Shown: positions 29,398 to 39,075, counted from the stretch's first letter. The stretch: DNA of 64,000 nt from Aurantiochytrium sp. KH105 (GCA_003116975.1 BGKB01000060.1:281208-345207); one strand, 5' to 3'. Program-made: numbers and translations. The notes: generated by a model not told the origin, from the letters alone.

Positions 29398-30374
29398 GTG
29401 CGTTTCTGCGTTTGTTTCCTCTTCCCCGGAAAGCAGCAGCGGGCAACCGCGCCGCGCATGTCGATGGTAGGTCGACGGTGATGATGAGCTGCTACAGCTC
29501 GCTGAAGGTGTCATGACCTCATCTTCCCCGCCGCACACATAACAGCGTGCACGTGCAATTCAGCCCTGCGGCTCGCGACTCAGCGCATGGACGCCGCGCC
29601 TCGACCTCCGGCCGACTTTTCTCCTCGCCTGCTTCCCCCTCCGCGTGAGCCCGCTCCTGCCGCGCCGCCTGCACGCAGCACGCGGCGCGGCGGCCTCGCC
29701 CTCGCTCGCGCCCGCTCGCGTCCACGCGCTCGGAGTCTTCGTCTTTTCCATCCTGATTGAGAGCGCCCGGCGGTGCATTGCATCTTCTTCATCTCGTCAT
29801 CTCTCATCACCCAGCCGGCAGTCGTCGATCGCCTCGCCGCCCCCCGTCGCTGCTGCAGCTGCAGCTGCTGCTGCCGCCGCTGCTGCTGCTGCGCCGCCTC
29901 CGCAGCGCTTCCGCAAGCCAGGCGCGGCCTCTGAACGGGCGGCCAGCCAGGCCCGGCGCGTCCCACCGCGGCAGTCAGTCGGCGAGCGCGCGCCGCGAGT
30001 CGAGTCGCAAAAGTCGAACAGCCGAGTCCAAGAAAGAAGTCGGAGCCGGCCCGCGCGCACTGCTGCAGGCTGTCGCAGAACCGCTCCCGCGAGAAGACGC
30101 CAGGGCGACAGGAGGGAGGCGACTGCGCCGGACGTGCAGCTGCGGAGCGCAGGGAGCAGAGAGCAGAACCAAGACGAGGCGAGGCGAGACGAGAGACGAG
30201 ACGAGAGACGAGACGAGGCGGGACGAGAGGTCCAAGACCCTACCGCGTGCGTGCGGGCTTGGCGCTCGCTAGCTTGCTCGCTTGCCTGCTCACTTGCTTG
30301 CCTGCCTGCCTGCTTGCTTGCTTGCTTGCTTGTGAGCCAAACAAGGGAGTGGAGGGACAAAGTGAGCGGCGAAG
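28700..30374. other. 1.67-kb repeat-rich region upstream of the Na+/H+ exchanger gene
   Basis: No supportable gene. It contains TATATATA at 28805-28812, an AAGC run (28867-28890), CTGCAG-rich stretches (29120-29160 and 29245-29280), a ~16-unit CTG tract (29348-29397), a second CTG/CCG tract (29847-29893), GACGAGA repeats (about 30175-30225) and a CTTG/CCTG run (30271-30333). The plus-strand frames across it are poly-Ala/Gln/Leu artefacts. Confidence 0.6.
29348..29397. repeat. (CTG)n trinucleotide tract, about 16 units
   Basis: An almost uninterrupted CTG run. It is the longest pure trinucleotide tract in the window and lies in DNA I judge to be non-coding. Confidence 0.9.
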
Positions 30375-32852
30375 ATGAGCGAGTCCGATGAGGCCGTCGA
30401 GGGCCAGGTCGTGGCCATCGTCGTGCTCATCGGCCTGAGCCTGTGCGTCGCGGGGCTCGTCGAGGCCTTGCCACCAAAGATCCTCGCCATGTTCCCGCAG
30501 AGCGTGCTCGTGCTGCTCATCGGCCTTGTCGGCGGTCTCTTTGGCTTGCACTTTAGCCGTGTCCGAGACAACGACGACCCAGACTCGCTTGTGTCGGCGC
30601 TAGAGATCGACCCCGAAGGAATTCAGCTTCTCTTCCTTCCACCGCTTATCTTTAGCGAGCTCTTCAAAATGAACGTGCACGTCTTCTTCAACGTGAGCAT
30701 ACAAGCCATTCTTCTCGCCTTCCCCGGCGTGCTCATCTCCATGTGTCTCACCGCGCTCTTTCCAGTGTACATTCTTCCGAACTCCTGGGAGTGGTTCGAG
30801 TCGCTCGCCTTTGGCGGCATGCTTAGCGCCACAGACCCAGTCGCAGTCTTGGCTGTCTTGCACTCGTTGAATGCGTCCAAACATTTGTCCACGCTCATTG
30901 CCGGTGAGAGCGTGCTCAACGACGGCTCAGCCATTGTAGTCGTCACATTATTCCTCAATCTCCAGGCGGGCATGCCGTACTCAGCGGGCGACATCGTTGC
31001 CTTTTCCTTTCAAGAGACACTCGGATCTTTGGCGCTCGGCACGGCCTTTGGACTTGCCATGATGTGCATCTTTCCCCTTCTCAAGGAGAATCCGACACCC
31101 CTCGTCGCGCTTACCTTTGCCATTCCGTACCTCTGTTTTGCGTCGGCCCTCGTCACCGAAATGAGTGGTGTGTTGGCCCTCGTCCCCCTCGGGCTCATCA
31201 CCAACGCCTGGGGTCGCGCCACCATCGTGGGCGCTGTGGCAGAGCGCATGGAGCATTTTTGGAACCAGGCTGAGTTCTTTGCCAATTCGCTCCTCTTTGT
31301 CATCGCCGGCCTCTACATTGCAGACGATTTGCTATCCGGCGCGATCAAGGGCTCCGATTGGGGCTACCTGTTTTTGCTCTACGCGCTTCTCATGGTGATT
31401 CGTGGCATCGCCATCATGCTGCTCTATCCTGCCCTCGTGCGCCTCGGCTATGGATTTACCCTTCCCGAGGCCACCGTCACGGTCTGGGGTGGTCTGCGCG
31501 GCGCCGTTGGTCTCACGCTATCCTTCCAGATTCGCGCCTCGGAAGGCGTCTCGTACCGTGTTGGCGAACAAGCCACCTTCTACATGGGCGGCATCGTCAT
31601 GCTTACGTTGCTAGTCAACGCAACCACGAGTGGTCCTCTGGTCAAGTACTTTAACCTTCAGCGTGCCGCAGACCGTCGCATTCTGGCCGAGCTCAACACC
31701 GATTTTCGCGAAGTGGCCTCGCGCTCACTCGCTTTTGCCGGCGCCACCGACACGCAAGTTCATGCCGCCTTTGCTGGCGTGCACGAACCCGTTGATCCGG
31801 TCGCTCCAACGCACAAGGGATCCACCCAAGAACAAACGCCCTCTGAAACGGGACCCAGTCCTGTGTCCACGACCACCACCGAGGACGGTGTGGCACTCGA
31901 CGAGCTCGAGACCATGGCTGCCAAGCGTCGGCACTTCCTCCTCGCACAATCGGTCACCTTTGATCATTTGCTTGGCCGAGGAGTCATCCCGCGCAGTGCG
32001 TGGTTTCTCGTCATGCAATCCATTGACGTTGAGCTCGACAAAAAGGATTCGGAAATTGGACAGTGGCATGCCGTCTTGCGTCAGCCTCTTGTTCGCTTCT
32101 TTATTCGATTTATTGCGGACGAGCCCCTTCGCAAATTTCTTCACGCCAAGAATGCATCGGACGAGTCCTTTCTGATGCGCGATCTTGCTGATCACCCGGA
32201 CCCGCCGCAAACGCTCGGCAAGACGTCCACGTACGCGCTGACGCTCATGGCTTATATTGCCTTTGCATACTTGAGGGCGCACGAAGACGCTCGCGCGGCG
32301 ATTGATGCTTTGCGGAGCGAGGCGAATACGCTTGGCCAACACCGCGCTGCGCTCGTGCAAGAGTCCTTGCAAGACTGCCGTGCGCCTGCCAAATTTCTCA
32401 CGCTCATTCGCCATCGCCATCCCGTCATCTTGCAGCACATCAAGGCGGTGCAGCTTGCCACAGCCATCGAGTGGGACCTTCTCGATCGGGCAACGCGACT
32501 CGCGGATCTTGGTCTGCTCGAGCATAGCGAGTTGCATCCTTTACTCGAGCTGGCGGAGCACCTGTCGGCAAAGTGCAAGCCTCTCAACCTGCCGCTCAAG
32601 GCCGATCCCGTGTATCCTCCCTCGGGCGACTTTGCTCGCAACCCTGACTTTTATCCCTTTCCCGCACTTACCCCGCACAAGGTTATCCAAAGCAAGGCCA
32701 GTGCCGAAGACATCGAGTTAGCCATCACGAACGGGCCATCTGAATCTGAAATCATTACTGCGCCACGCACGCGCCACAGTCAGCAAGACATTCGCAATCT
32801 CGAGTCTCGAGTAATCAATGACCTTGCCGGCTCTCACTGGTACAAGTCGTGA
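30375..32852 (+). CDS. Na+/H+ exchanger, CPA1 family (NHE/NhaP/SOS1 type)
   Basis: Single exon, 825 residues from the ATG at 30375. About twelve membrane helices fill residues 15-430. The ion-binding core is intact: LSATDPVAVLAVL (Asp154-Pro155) and GESVLNDGSAIV with the Asn182-Asp183 pair typical of electroneutral CPA1 exchangers. An LFLPPLIFSELFKMN segment and GGLRGAVGLTLSFQI further support the family. The ~390-residue hydrophilic C terminus is helical and His/Arg/Leu-rich, with no cyclic-nucleotide-binding domain that I can see, unlike plant SOS1 or sperm NHE. The role would be Na+ extrusion or pH control, sensible for a marine cell; plasma-membrane versus organelle location cannot be told from sequence. 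Confidence 0.92.
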   Translation: MSESDEAVEGQVVAIVVLIGLSLCVAGLVEALPPKILAMFPQSVLVLLIGLVGGLFGLHFSRVRDNDDPDSLVSALEIDPEGIQLLFLPPLIFSELFKMNVHVFFNVSIQAILLAFPGVLISMCLTALFPVYILPNSWEWFESLAFGGMLSATDPVAVLAVLHSLNASKHLSTLIAGESVLNDGSAIVVVTLFLNLQAGMPYSAGDIVAFSFQETLGSLALGTAFGLAMMCIFPLLKENPTPLVALTFAIPYLCFASALVTEMSGVLALVPLGLITNAWGRATIVGAVAERMEHFWNQAEFFANSLLFVIAGLYIADDLLSGAIKGSDWGYLFLLYALLMVIRGIAIMLLYPALVRLGYGFTLPEATVTVWGGLRGAVGLTLSFQIRASEGVSYRVGEQATFYMGGIVMLTLLVNATTSGPLVKYFNLQRAADRRILAELNTDFREVASRSLAFAGATDTQVHAAFAGVHEPVDPVAPTHKGSTQEQTPSETGPSPVSTTTTEDGVALDELETMAAKRRHFLLAQSVTFDHLLGRGVIPRSAWFLVMQSIDVELDKKDSEIGQWHAVLRQPLVRFFIRFIADEPLRKFLHAKNASDESFLMRDLADHPDPPQTLGKTSTYALTLMAYIAFAYLRAHEDARAAIDALRSEANTLGQHRAALVQESLQDCRAPAKFLTLIRHRHPVILQHIKAVQLATAIEWDLLDRATRLADLGLLEHSELHPLLELAEHLSAKCKPLNLPLKADPVYPPSGDFARNPDFYPFPALTPHKVIQSKASAEDIELAITNGPSESEIITAPRTRHSQQDIRNLESRVINDLAGSHWYKS

Positions 32853-33134
32853 GTTCGTTGCGCTGGCAGCTAAACTCTTGCGAGTATGACGATTTCTTCT
32901 AGTTCTGATTTGACTCGAGCACGGGGCCTCTTTCCTCTTTCCGCCTAGGTCCTTGCGACCATGTATGTGTTCTGTCATAAAAATCAGGTTCACACGATTG
33001 AAATACATGGAAAGGAAAGAGTGGTAGAAAGTACATGACATGATGACATCAATATTTTGTAAAGAAAAAGATAAGATGATGAGAAGCACGCTTCACATGC
33101 ACGCACGCGTATACCTTGTTTTCGATCTGATGAT

Positions 33135-33896
33135 CTAAGCAACAAGCTCGAGTCTCGCGGACCCAACCTCACGATGATGACGCAAAGCGCGACCCGATGC
33201 GCAGAGCCAGCGCGTGACATCAACAAGATCGCGTGAGGTGCGTGATGTTTGAGCTCCGGCAAATTTGGTCTTTTGCAAGGCGGTCTCTTCCTTGACAGTG
33301 TGATAAAGCGAAGAAGACTTCGGCACAAAGGCTTGAGGTTGAGGTGGCGGCGGAGGATTGAACTCCCTCTTTTCGTCCCGAGAACTTTTCAGTCGAAACG
33401 TGTCCGGATCTTCGAACGGAGAGGATCTCCTGCCACTTGCATGCAAATGCAGACTGAGAGACTCCCTTGGCTCGACCGGACTCCCCGTCCGATACCGGCG
33501 CCCGGGCCGGTACGCTCGTCCCACAAAGGTATTCCTGCTTAACGCCAACGATTCTCCAACTGAGGCACTCTTCATTTCACGGATTCGATTTTTCGCTGGC
33601 AAACTTACACGGTTTTCCTCTCTCCAATCGGGTAGCTTATAGCCCAGTCGAGTCGGAATCTCTTCTGGCTCTCGTACCTCGTACATGCGAAGGCCTCGTT
33701 CTCGAACTGGCGAGACCGGTTTCACATTCAACCTCTCTGTCATCACATGTTTACCGTCAGTCCATAGCGGATACTCACCTTTCCACAATTTTTCCACGTT
33801 CACCACGCGCTCGTGCTCCTGCGAAGCACCGCTGAGCTTCTTGGCATTCTCGTCGAAAGTCCTGTAGTTCTCTGGCAGCACGGACGGAGGCGACAT
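33135..33896 (-). CDS. Hypothetical basic protein
   Basis: I use the ATG at 33896, giving 253 residues (a TTG lies 30 bases upstream in frame). The protein is basic and mostly disordered, with motifs such as RGLRMYEVREPEEIPTRLGY, a Pro run (NPPPPPQPQ) and YHTVKEETALQKTKF. No domain recognised. Two GT..AG pairs occur inside the frame: GTGAGT...ACAG of 42 nt, and GTAAGT...AGCAG of 74 nt starting after codon Arg in ENR. Splicing the second would switch to another open frame, so the 3' half is not certain; I prefer the unspliced frame because it looks more protein-like. The gene is convergent with the Na+/H+ exchanger gene. Confidence 0.5.
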   Translation of the reverse strand: MSPPSVLPENYRTFDENAKKLSGASQEHERVVNVEKLWKGEYPLWTDGKHVMTERLNVKPVSPVRERGLRMYEVREPEEIPTRLGYKLPDWREENRVSLPAKNRIREMKSASVGESLALSRNTFVGRAYRPGRRYRTGSPVEPRESLSLHLHASGRRSSPFEDPDTFRLKSSRDEKREFNPPPPPQPQAFVPKSSSLYHTVKEETALQKTKFAGAQTSRTSRDLVDVTRWLCASGRALRHHREVGSARLELVA

Positions 33897-34228
33897 CGTT
33901 TGCTTGTCAACCCCTTTTTCCCCCAAAAAAGAAGAAGAAGAAAGGCCACGGTCTCCCTCGCGTTGCCCGCGCTGGAGATCCTTTGGTACGCAGTTCTTCT
34001 GTCTGTTGCTCTCGGGTCTGGCTGGCTGGCTGGCTGGCTCGATCCCCAGCTGGCTTGGCTGCCGATGTCGCTCGCGCGCTCTCTCGCTCGCTTGCCGGAA
34101 TAAGCTTTTGCTGATTTGCTGTGACCCGGCTCAACCACCAAGTCTTAGCGTAAGTAATACTTAGATACTAATACCCACGCGGTTACCGCGTTCATCGATG
34201 GTGTGTGCACAACGCAAATCCTGAATTC

Positions 34229-34351
34229 GAAATTTCTGTCGCAAAGCGACTAGCTCCTGGACATCTATCTGCAAGAAATTTCGCGCTCGACTACCAAGAA
34301 ATTTCGTGCTCAACGTTTACAACACAGCTACGTACTTTTTGCAGAAATTTC
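34229..34351. repeat. Four GAAATTTC palindromes spaced by multiples of 23 bp
   Basis: Exact 8-bp palindromes GAAATTTC at 34229-34236, 34275-34282, 34298-34305 and 34344-34351; the offsets are 46, 23 and 46 bp. The middle two sit in a direct 23-bp repeat (CAAGAAATTTCGYGCTC...AC). They lie 330-455 bp upstream of the minus-strand hypothetical gene start and 600-730 bp upstream of the plus-strand phosphatase gene. Confidence 0.8.
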
Positions 34352-34623
34352 TCCTCCAAGAGGAGCGACTTCCCCTCCTGCGTTTGTGTCAACGAAATGC
34401 TTTTCCACTTCCTTGAATGCAATCCAGCATCATACAAAACACGACCTTTCTCTTTTCCTTTCGAGCCACCAGCCGATGCTTTCTTTGCACGCACACAAAT
34501 TCGTTTCCCCGCTCGGAGCTCGCCAGCTACGTGGACCACAGAGTTCCCCGGTACAAGGTCCAAATCATCGTCGATGTCTCTGTCCTTGGGCTTCATCCGC
34601 GAATTTAGTGCCCTGTAGCGCAT
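34291..34623 (-). CDS. Possible small protein or 3' exon, unrecognised
   Basis: From the ATG at 34623 the frame gives 110 residues (MRYRALNSRMKPKDRDIDDDLDLVP...). The frame continues upstream to 34839 with coding-like composition (LNEEGLKFDRHDNLEKIRTPN) but without an ATG, so it could be the last exon of a spliced gene. The protein is basic and hydrophilic with no domain. The antisense strand also has a long open frame, which weakens the call. Confidence 0.3.
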   Translation of the reverse strand: MRYRALNSRMKPKDRDIDDDLDLVPGNSVVHVAGELRAGKRICVRAKKASAGGSKGKEKGRVLYDAGLHSRKWKSISLTQTQEGKSLLLEEKFLQKVRSCVVNVEHEISW

Positions 34624-34958
34624 CAAATTAGGTGTCCGAATTTTCTCCAAGTTGTCATGACGATCGAATTTCAACCCCTCTTCATTCAAAGCCCAGCGCC
34701 CAGCCCTCGCGAGGAAGGCACCTCGCGAGCAGGACTCGGCCACAGCACGCGCCCGTGCACGGTGAGCGCCTCCTCCACCCGACCCCTGCAGCGCGTCCCG
34801 CCGGCGTCCTGAAGCAGCCGAGCCGTGTCCAGAATTCACTCTGCAAAGAGCCGAGGGCCAAAGAGACGTCGGCCAGCCAGCGTGGCTGCGCGCCAGCGAG
34901 GACGCTCGACCTGAAGCCGCGTGGCGGGCTGCAGCAGGCGCGCATCTAGGCAGGAAAG

Positions 34959-37085
34959 ATGAGCTGGTCCTTTTCGAACCTCAAAGCGTCGTCGGCGCGA
35001 CTCAAGATGCCGACGCTGGACGAGTTCAAGAACACGGTAAACTCTGGCATGCAAGCGGTCAACTCTGGCGTGCAGGCAGTCAATTCTAGCGTGCAAGAGG
35101 CCGTCAAGGACGTCAATGTCGCAGCGCCAACGTCCACCTTTGCATCCCTGCGAGGATCTGCGTCCTCTTCGGCGCAGGACCAGCCAAAAGATCAGGAGCA
35201 ACCGGGTCAACAGGCCAAGGCGAATATGTCCTCGTCACTGTCTGCCGGGGCCGATGTCGCGTCGAGCATGGCAAGCGGATTTCTAGGCAAGGTACGCGGT
35301 GTCTTCGACCTTGACTCTCTGCAGGCTGCCGCCGAAGAGGCGATCGCCGCGGATGAAATGCACTTTGCCGAGTACGACCTGACCTACATCACTGAGCGGG
35401 TAGTGGTCATGGGCTACCCCGCGGGCCCGCAGCGCGGCGGAACAGCCAAGTCTGTTGCCAACTTTCTCAACAAGCGACACGGCAACGACTACATGATCTG
35501 GAACATTAGCGAACGGACGTACGACTACAGCTTTTACAATGGCCAGGTCGTGGACACTAAATTTCCAGGGTACCCTGCGCCACCAATCGGAATGCTGTTC
35601 AACTTGTGCATGGCCATGGAGTCGTGGCTCAAGTCGGAGGCGTCCAACGTCGTCGTCATCCATTGTATGACGGGACGTGGACGCAGTGCTGCAGTGTGCG
35701 CGTGTCTCCTGGAGTGGGTCGGCCGCGCTGCCAGTGCGCGAGAGGCGCTCGCCTTTGTGCTCAAGCGCCGAAGGGCGGAAATGGCGCTCGCAATAGTTCC
35801 CACGCAACTTCGCTACATTGACATGTTCCACGAGATCATGGAGGGAATTCGCCCTCGCTCCGAGCCCCTCAATCTCAAGCGCCTCGTTGCCTCCGCGGTT
35901 CCAAACATGATGTCCTCGGCGGATCGCAAGCTTGCCGATATGCCCTCGCAAGGCGGGTGCAAGCCGTATCTCCAGGTCTTCAAGAATGGCAAGCTCCTCT
36001 TCACTACGGCCTGGGCTGATGAGCAGGCCGAGGGAGGAACGCGAGTTTTCCCTGCAAGCAAGACGGAAGGCTTTGACATGGACGTTGACTGCTTTGTTGA
36101 TGGCGACATCCTCTTGCGTCTACGACACATTGACACGTCGACGGGCAAGCCCGTCTCTATCTTTCGCTACGGCTTTCACACGGGCTACGTGCCGACGGGG
36201 ACCTTGCGTCTCTCCAAGGCCGACCTGGACGGCGCCAGCGTCGACGAACGCATTCCTACAAACTTTCACGTTGAACTCGAGTTCGAGCCTGCGCAGGATA
36301 AGGCCGCTGCGGAGGAGTCAGCCGATGCCATGTTCGACGCAACGCTCTCCTCGAAGGCAGCGTTTTGGGACGAGATCGCGCGCAAAAAGCAGCAGGCGCG
36401 CCAGCGCAGTGACTCTGAGCAAGACCGCCTTCTCAACGCTTCCAAGGCCCTCGATCTCGGCACGAACCAAGGTGCAAATAATGCAGGTGCCCCGGCCGAG
36501 GGCGCGCAGACTGCATCTGGGCCTGCTGGCTCTGGCAGCGATGTGAAAAAACCTGATCAGGTTGTGGAGTTCAGCTTGCTGGATGATGAGGATGACTTTG
36601 ATGAACCTGCTCGCGATGATCGCAGAGGATCTGCGGACTCGACGTCGGCTCTCTTTAGCAGTCTCATTGGCGACAGTTCCCCCAAGCCACCATCTTCCGC
36701 ACCTCTGGCTGCACCTGCTCTTGCACCGACCAAGGAGCCATCCGCAACACCCGAGCTCACGGGCGCAACGTCGACGACAGAGAGCCAGGATCCTGAGAGC
36801 GATGTCAAGACTGACGCGGAAGTAAAGCATGATAGCACGGAACTTCGCAAGGCTTCTTCTTCGGATATGGACGTCGATGCCACTGCTGCGAATGGAGAAA
36901 AGGGCGACGACGGCGATGATGATAACGATGACGACTTAGACGCCCTGGAACGCGACCTTGGTATCGAGGAAGGGAATGACGAAGATGAAGATGACGGTGA
37001 CAACCTCAAGGCAGCATCGTCGAAGGGCGGTGCCGAAGAGGATCCAGATCTTGCCGAGCTCGAACAATATCTGGAGGGTCTGTGA
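34959..37085 (+). CDS. Tensin/auxilin-type phosphatase with C2 domain
   Basis: Single exon, 708 residues from the ATG at 34959. An amphipathic start contains three heptads (NSGMQAV NSGVQAV NSSVQEA, ~26-46). A PTEN/tensin-type phosphatase domain follows (~130-300): YDLTYITERVVVMGYPA, YMIWNISERTYDYSFYNGQV and the P-loop HCMTGRGRS with Cys236. A C2-like domain (~330-445) and a long acidic Ser/Asp/Glu tail complete it. The WNISERTYD segment most resembles auxilin/GAK, in which the cysteine is lost and a clathrin-uncoating J domain follows. Here the CX5R catalytic motif is intact and there is no J domain. It may be a phosphoinositide phosphatase; substrate unknown. The P-loop lacks the two Lys of PTEN (HCKAGKGRTG), which argues against a strict PTEN-like PIP3 preference. 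Confidence 0.82.
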   Translation: MSWSFSNLKASSARLKMPTLDEFKNTVNSGMQAVNSGVQAVNSSVQEAVKDVNVAAPTSTFASLRGSASSSAQDQPKDQEQPGQQAKANMSSSLSAGADVASSMASGFLGKVRGVFDLDSLQAAAEEAIAADEMHFAEYDLTYITERVVVMGYPAGPQRGGTAKSVANFLNKRHGNDYMIWNISERTYDYSFYNGQVVDTKFPGYPAPPIGMLFNLCMAMESWLKSEASNVVVIHCMTGRGRSAAVCACLLEWVGRAASAREALAFVLKRRRAEMALAIVPTQLRYIDMFHEIMEGIRPRSEPLNLKRLVASAVPNMMSSADRKLADMPSQGGCKPYLQVFKNGKLLFTTAWADEQAEGGTRVFPASKTEGFDMDVDCFVDGDILLRLRHIDTSTGKPVSIFRYGFHTGYVPTGTLRLSKADLDGASVDERIPTNFHVELEFEPAQDKAAAEESADAMFDATLSSKAAFWDEIARKKQQARQRSDSEQDRLLNASKALDLGTNQGANNAGAPAEGAQTASGPAGSGSDVKKPDQVVEFSLLDDEDDFDEPARDDRRGSADSTSALFSSLIGDSSPKPPSSAPLAAPALAPTKEPSATPELTGATSTTESQDPESDVKTDAEVKHDSTELRKASSSDMDVDATAANGEKGDDGDDDNDDDLDALERDLGIEEGNDEDEDDGDNLKAASSKGGAEEDPDLAELEQYLEGL

Positions 37086-37329
37086 GTGATATATATACAT
37101 CAAAACAACGAAACTGACGCGAATTCACGCGAGAATGCCTTTGTGAACTTGATCATCTCGGTAAAGAGCTGAAGCAAGTGTGTTAGATTTCATCAATGCA
37201 GTGAGCAAGCAAGTACAGGAAGCAAATGCATCAAGGAACAAACATGTCCGAATGTTTTTCTGCTTTAATGTATACCGGCAGGAGTGGGGATGTGAGACAA
37301 AGGTCATTGCCACGAGCTCCTCCTGATCC

Positions 37330-39075
37330 TCAAGGGAGAGCGGAGGAAGACTGTGATGAGGAAATGACAGCTCCGGCCGAAGACGTTTTCTTGTTGGAGT
37401 TCTTCCGTTTCTTCTTCTTCTTTGAGCCCGCAGATGAGCCTGCCGAGGGGTCGAGGATCTTGTCAAGATCTCCGAGCGCGCCATATGATTTGGTAGCGCG
37501 CACGCGCTCCATCGTCTGGTTAAGCCTGAACTTTCGCAGACGAGCCTCTTGCTGCGCCTCGAGACGCTTGCGCACGAGCTGGCGCCGCTGTTCTTCCATT
37601 CGCTTCGCGCGCTCCTCGTTCGTCTCGATTTTCTCAATAATTTGCAGTCGCTTGAATTCTTCGATCCGCTTGATGCGCTCAATGTTGTCGAGCTTGTCCT
37701 GCTTTCGCATTTCTTCTTCGGCCTTGCGAAGTAGATACTCTTCGTGACGCTGCTTTTCGATTTCTGCCATTTTTTGTTCGTGTGCGCGCATTCGCGAGAG
37801 AATGTCTTCGGCGTTATTGTGGACATTTGATTTGCAGTCCATGGCTGCCTTTCGCCGCCTCGCTTCAATCTCGTCGCGCTGCTTGCGAAGCTCTTCGGCT
37901 TCAATGGCAGCCTTGCGTTCCCGTTCGCGCTTGCGCTGCATTTCGAGTTTCTGCTTGCGGTTAAAGTCTTGGCGCTTTTTGGCTTCGTGGCGCTCCGAGG
38001 CCTCCCTGGCCCGGCGCATTTTGTCCTCTTGGGCCTTGCGCAAGCGCTCCGCCTCGCGGCGCGCCATTTCTCTTTGCTTGCGGAGCACCTCTTGGCGTCG
38101 GCGGTCGTCATCTTGCATCTTGAGCAGCCGCTGATGATTGCGCCGTTCCTGTTCCTCGAGAATGCTGCGCGTCTGCTGCTCGAACTCTTCCTTTTTGCGG
38201 ATCTTCTCCTTTTCCTTTTCGCGCACCTCTTTGAGACGCTGCTTTTCCTGCTTTGCGCGCAATTTTTTCATACGCTCGGCCTCGCGAAAGGCGGCACGCT
38301 CGGCTTCGGCGCGCTTGCGCTCGTCCTCTTCTTCCTGACGTTTGCGCTGGAGCTCGATTTCGCGCTTCTTTTCGATGGCGGCGAGCCTCCGCTCTTCAAT
38401 CTCGCGCTGCCGGAGTTCTTGTCGTCGTCGGGCCTCATCCTCTCGCTTTTGCTTTTCCATTGCCTGACGCTGCATGTTGAGTTCGTACTCGACCATTTGC
38501 TTGATCTCCTCTTCTTGCTTGTGCTTGAGTTTTTCGAGGCGCATGCGCTCACGCTCGAGCTGGGCTTCCACGTCTGCGCCACCAGGAATCGGCAAAGGCT
38601 CTGCGCTGGATTTGCCAGCTCCCCTCGTCTTTTTCTTGGCGCCCTTGGCGTCCAAGGCAAGCGCCCGCAATGGCGAACGCGGACTGAAAATGCGAGCCGC
38701 GAGTTCGGCCTTTTCCTTGGGCGAAAGAGCCTCGGCAGCCTTGGTCGCACTCGTTACAGCTTCACCGGGACCCGCTTCAGACGACTTGGCCTCCTCGGTC
38801 TCATCTTCGCATTCCACGCTGAGCGATGCGAGAAAGGCACTGATCTTGTCGCGTTCTTCGCGAACGACCTCTAGCTTTTGCTGCCGCCTCTTCTCGACGT
38901 GCTCGTGTTTGAGCTTTGCGACCTTTTTGGGAACCTTGCCACCTTCAAGAAAGTCCGCGAGTCTCGTTGGCCGCAGCTCGACGGGGTCGATACCCTGACG
39001 GAGACATGCTTCGAGCGATCGTGGCGAGTCGATTGGCTTGTCGCTCTCCAAGAAGTTGTCCAGACTTGTGCTCAT
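37330..39075 (-). CDS. Long charged coiled-coil protein, possibly axonemal or basal-body
   Basis: Single exon, 581 residues from the ATG at 39075 (MSTSLDNFL); an in-frame TTG precedes it. The N-terminal ~90 residues contain SLEACLRQGIDPVELRPTRLADFL followed by KLKHEHVEKRRQQKLEVVREER. This layout is known from ciliary coiled-coil proteins of animals and protists (CCDC177-like). About 180-530 is an almost continuous Arg/Glu/Lys/Gln helix, and the C terminus is a short basic Lys-rich stretch (SKKKKKRKNSNKK) with a Ser tail. A ciliary role is an inference from that N-terminal motif and from its divergent neighbour, an STPGR protein. It is convergent with the tensin-type phosphatase gene (244 bp gap). 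Confidence 0.7.
   Translation of the reverse strand: MSTSLDNFLESDKPIDSPRSLEACLRQGIDPVELRPTRLADFLEGGKVPKKVAKLKHEHVEKRRQQKLEVVREERDKISAFLASLSVECEDETEEAKSSEAGPGEAVTSATKAAEALSPKEKAELAARIFSPRSPLRALALDAKGAKKKTRGAGKSSAEPLPIPGGADVEAQLERERMRLEKLKHKQEEEIKQMVEYELNMQRQAMEKQKREDEARRRQELRQREIEERRLAAIEKKREIELQRKRQEEEDERKRAEAERAAFREAERMKKLRAKQEKQRLKEVREKEKEKIRKKEEFEQQTRSILEEQERRNHQRLLKMQDDDRRRQEVLRKQREMARREAERLRKAQEDKMRRAREASERHEAKKRQDFNRKQKLEMQRKRERERKAAIEAEELRKQRDEIEARRRKAAMDCKSNVHNNAEDILSRMRAHEQKMAEIEKQRHEEYLLRKAEEEMRKQDKLDNIERIKRIEEFKRLQIIEKIETNEERAKRMEEQRRQLVRKRLEAQQEARLRKFRLNQTMERVRATKSYGALGDLDKILDPSAGSSAGSKKKKKRKNSNKKTSSAGAVISSSQSSSALP

Larger units (their letters stand above)
33897..34958. other. Region between the hypothetical gene and the tensin-type phosphatase
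   Basis: 1.06 kb, AT-richer than most gaps. It includes a CTGG run (34018-34039), a cluster of GAAATTTC palindromes (34229-34351) and a possible small minus-strand frame (34291-34623), each listed separately. Confidence 0.5.

Noticed and set aside
29645-30391. A 248-codon plus-strand frame before the exchanger gene
   Set aside because: Poly-Ala/Ser/Leu from CTG and CTTG repeats; it overlaps the true exchanger start in another frame.
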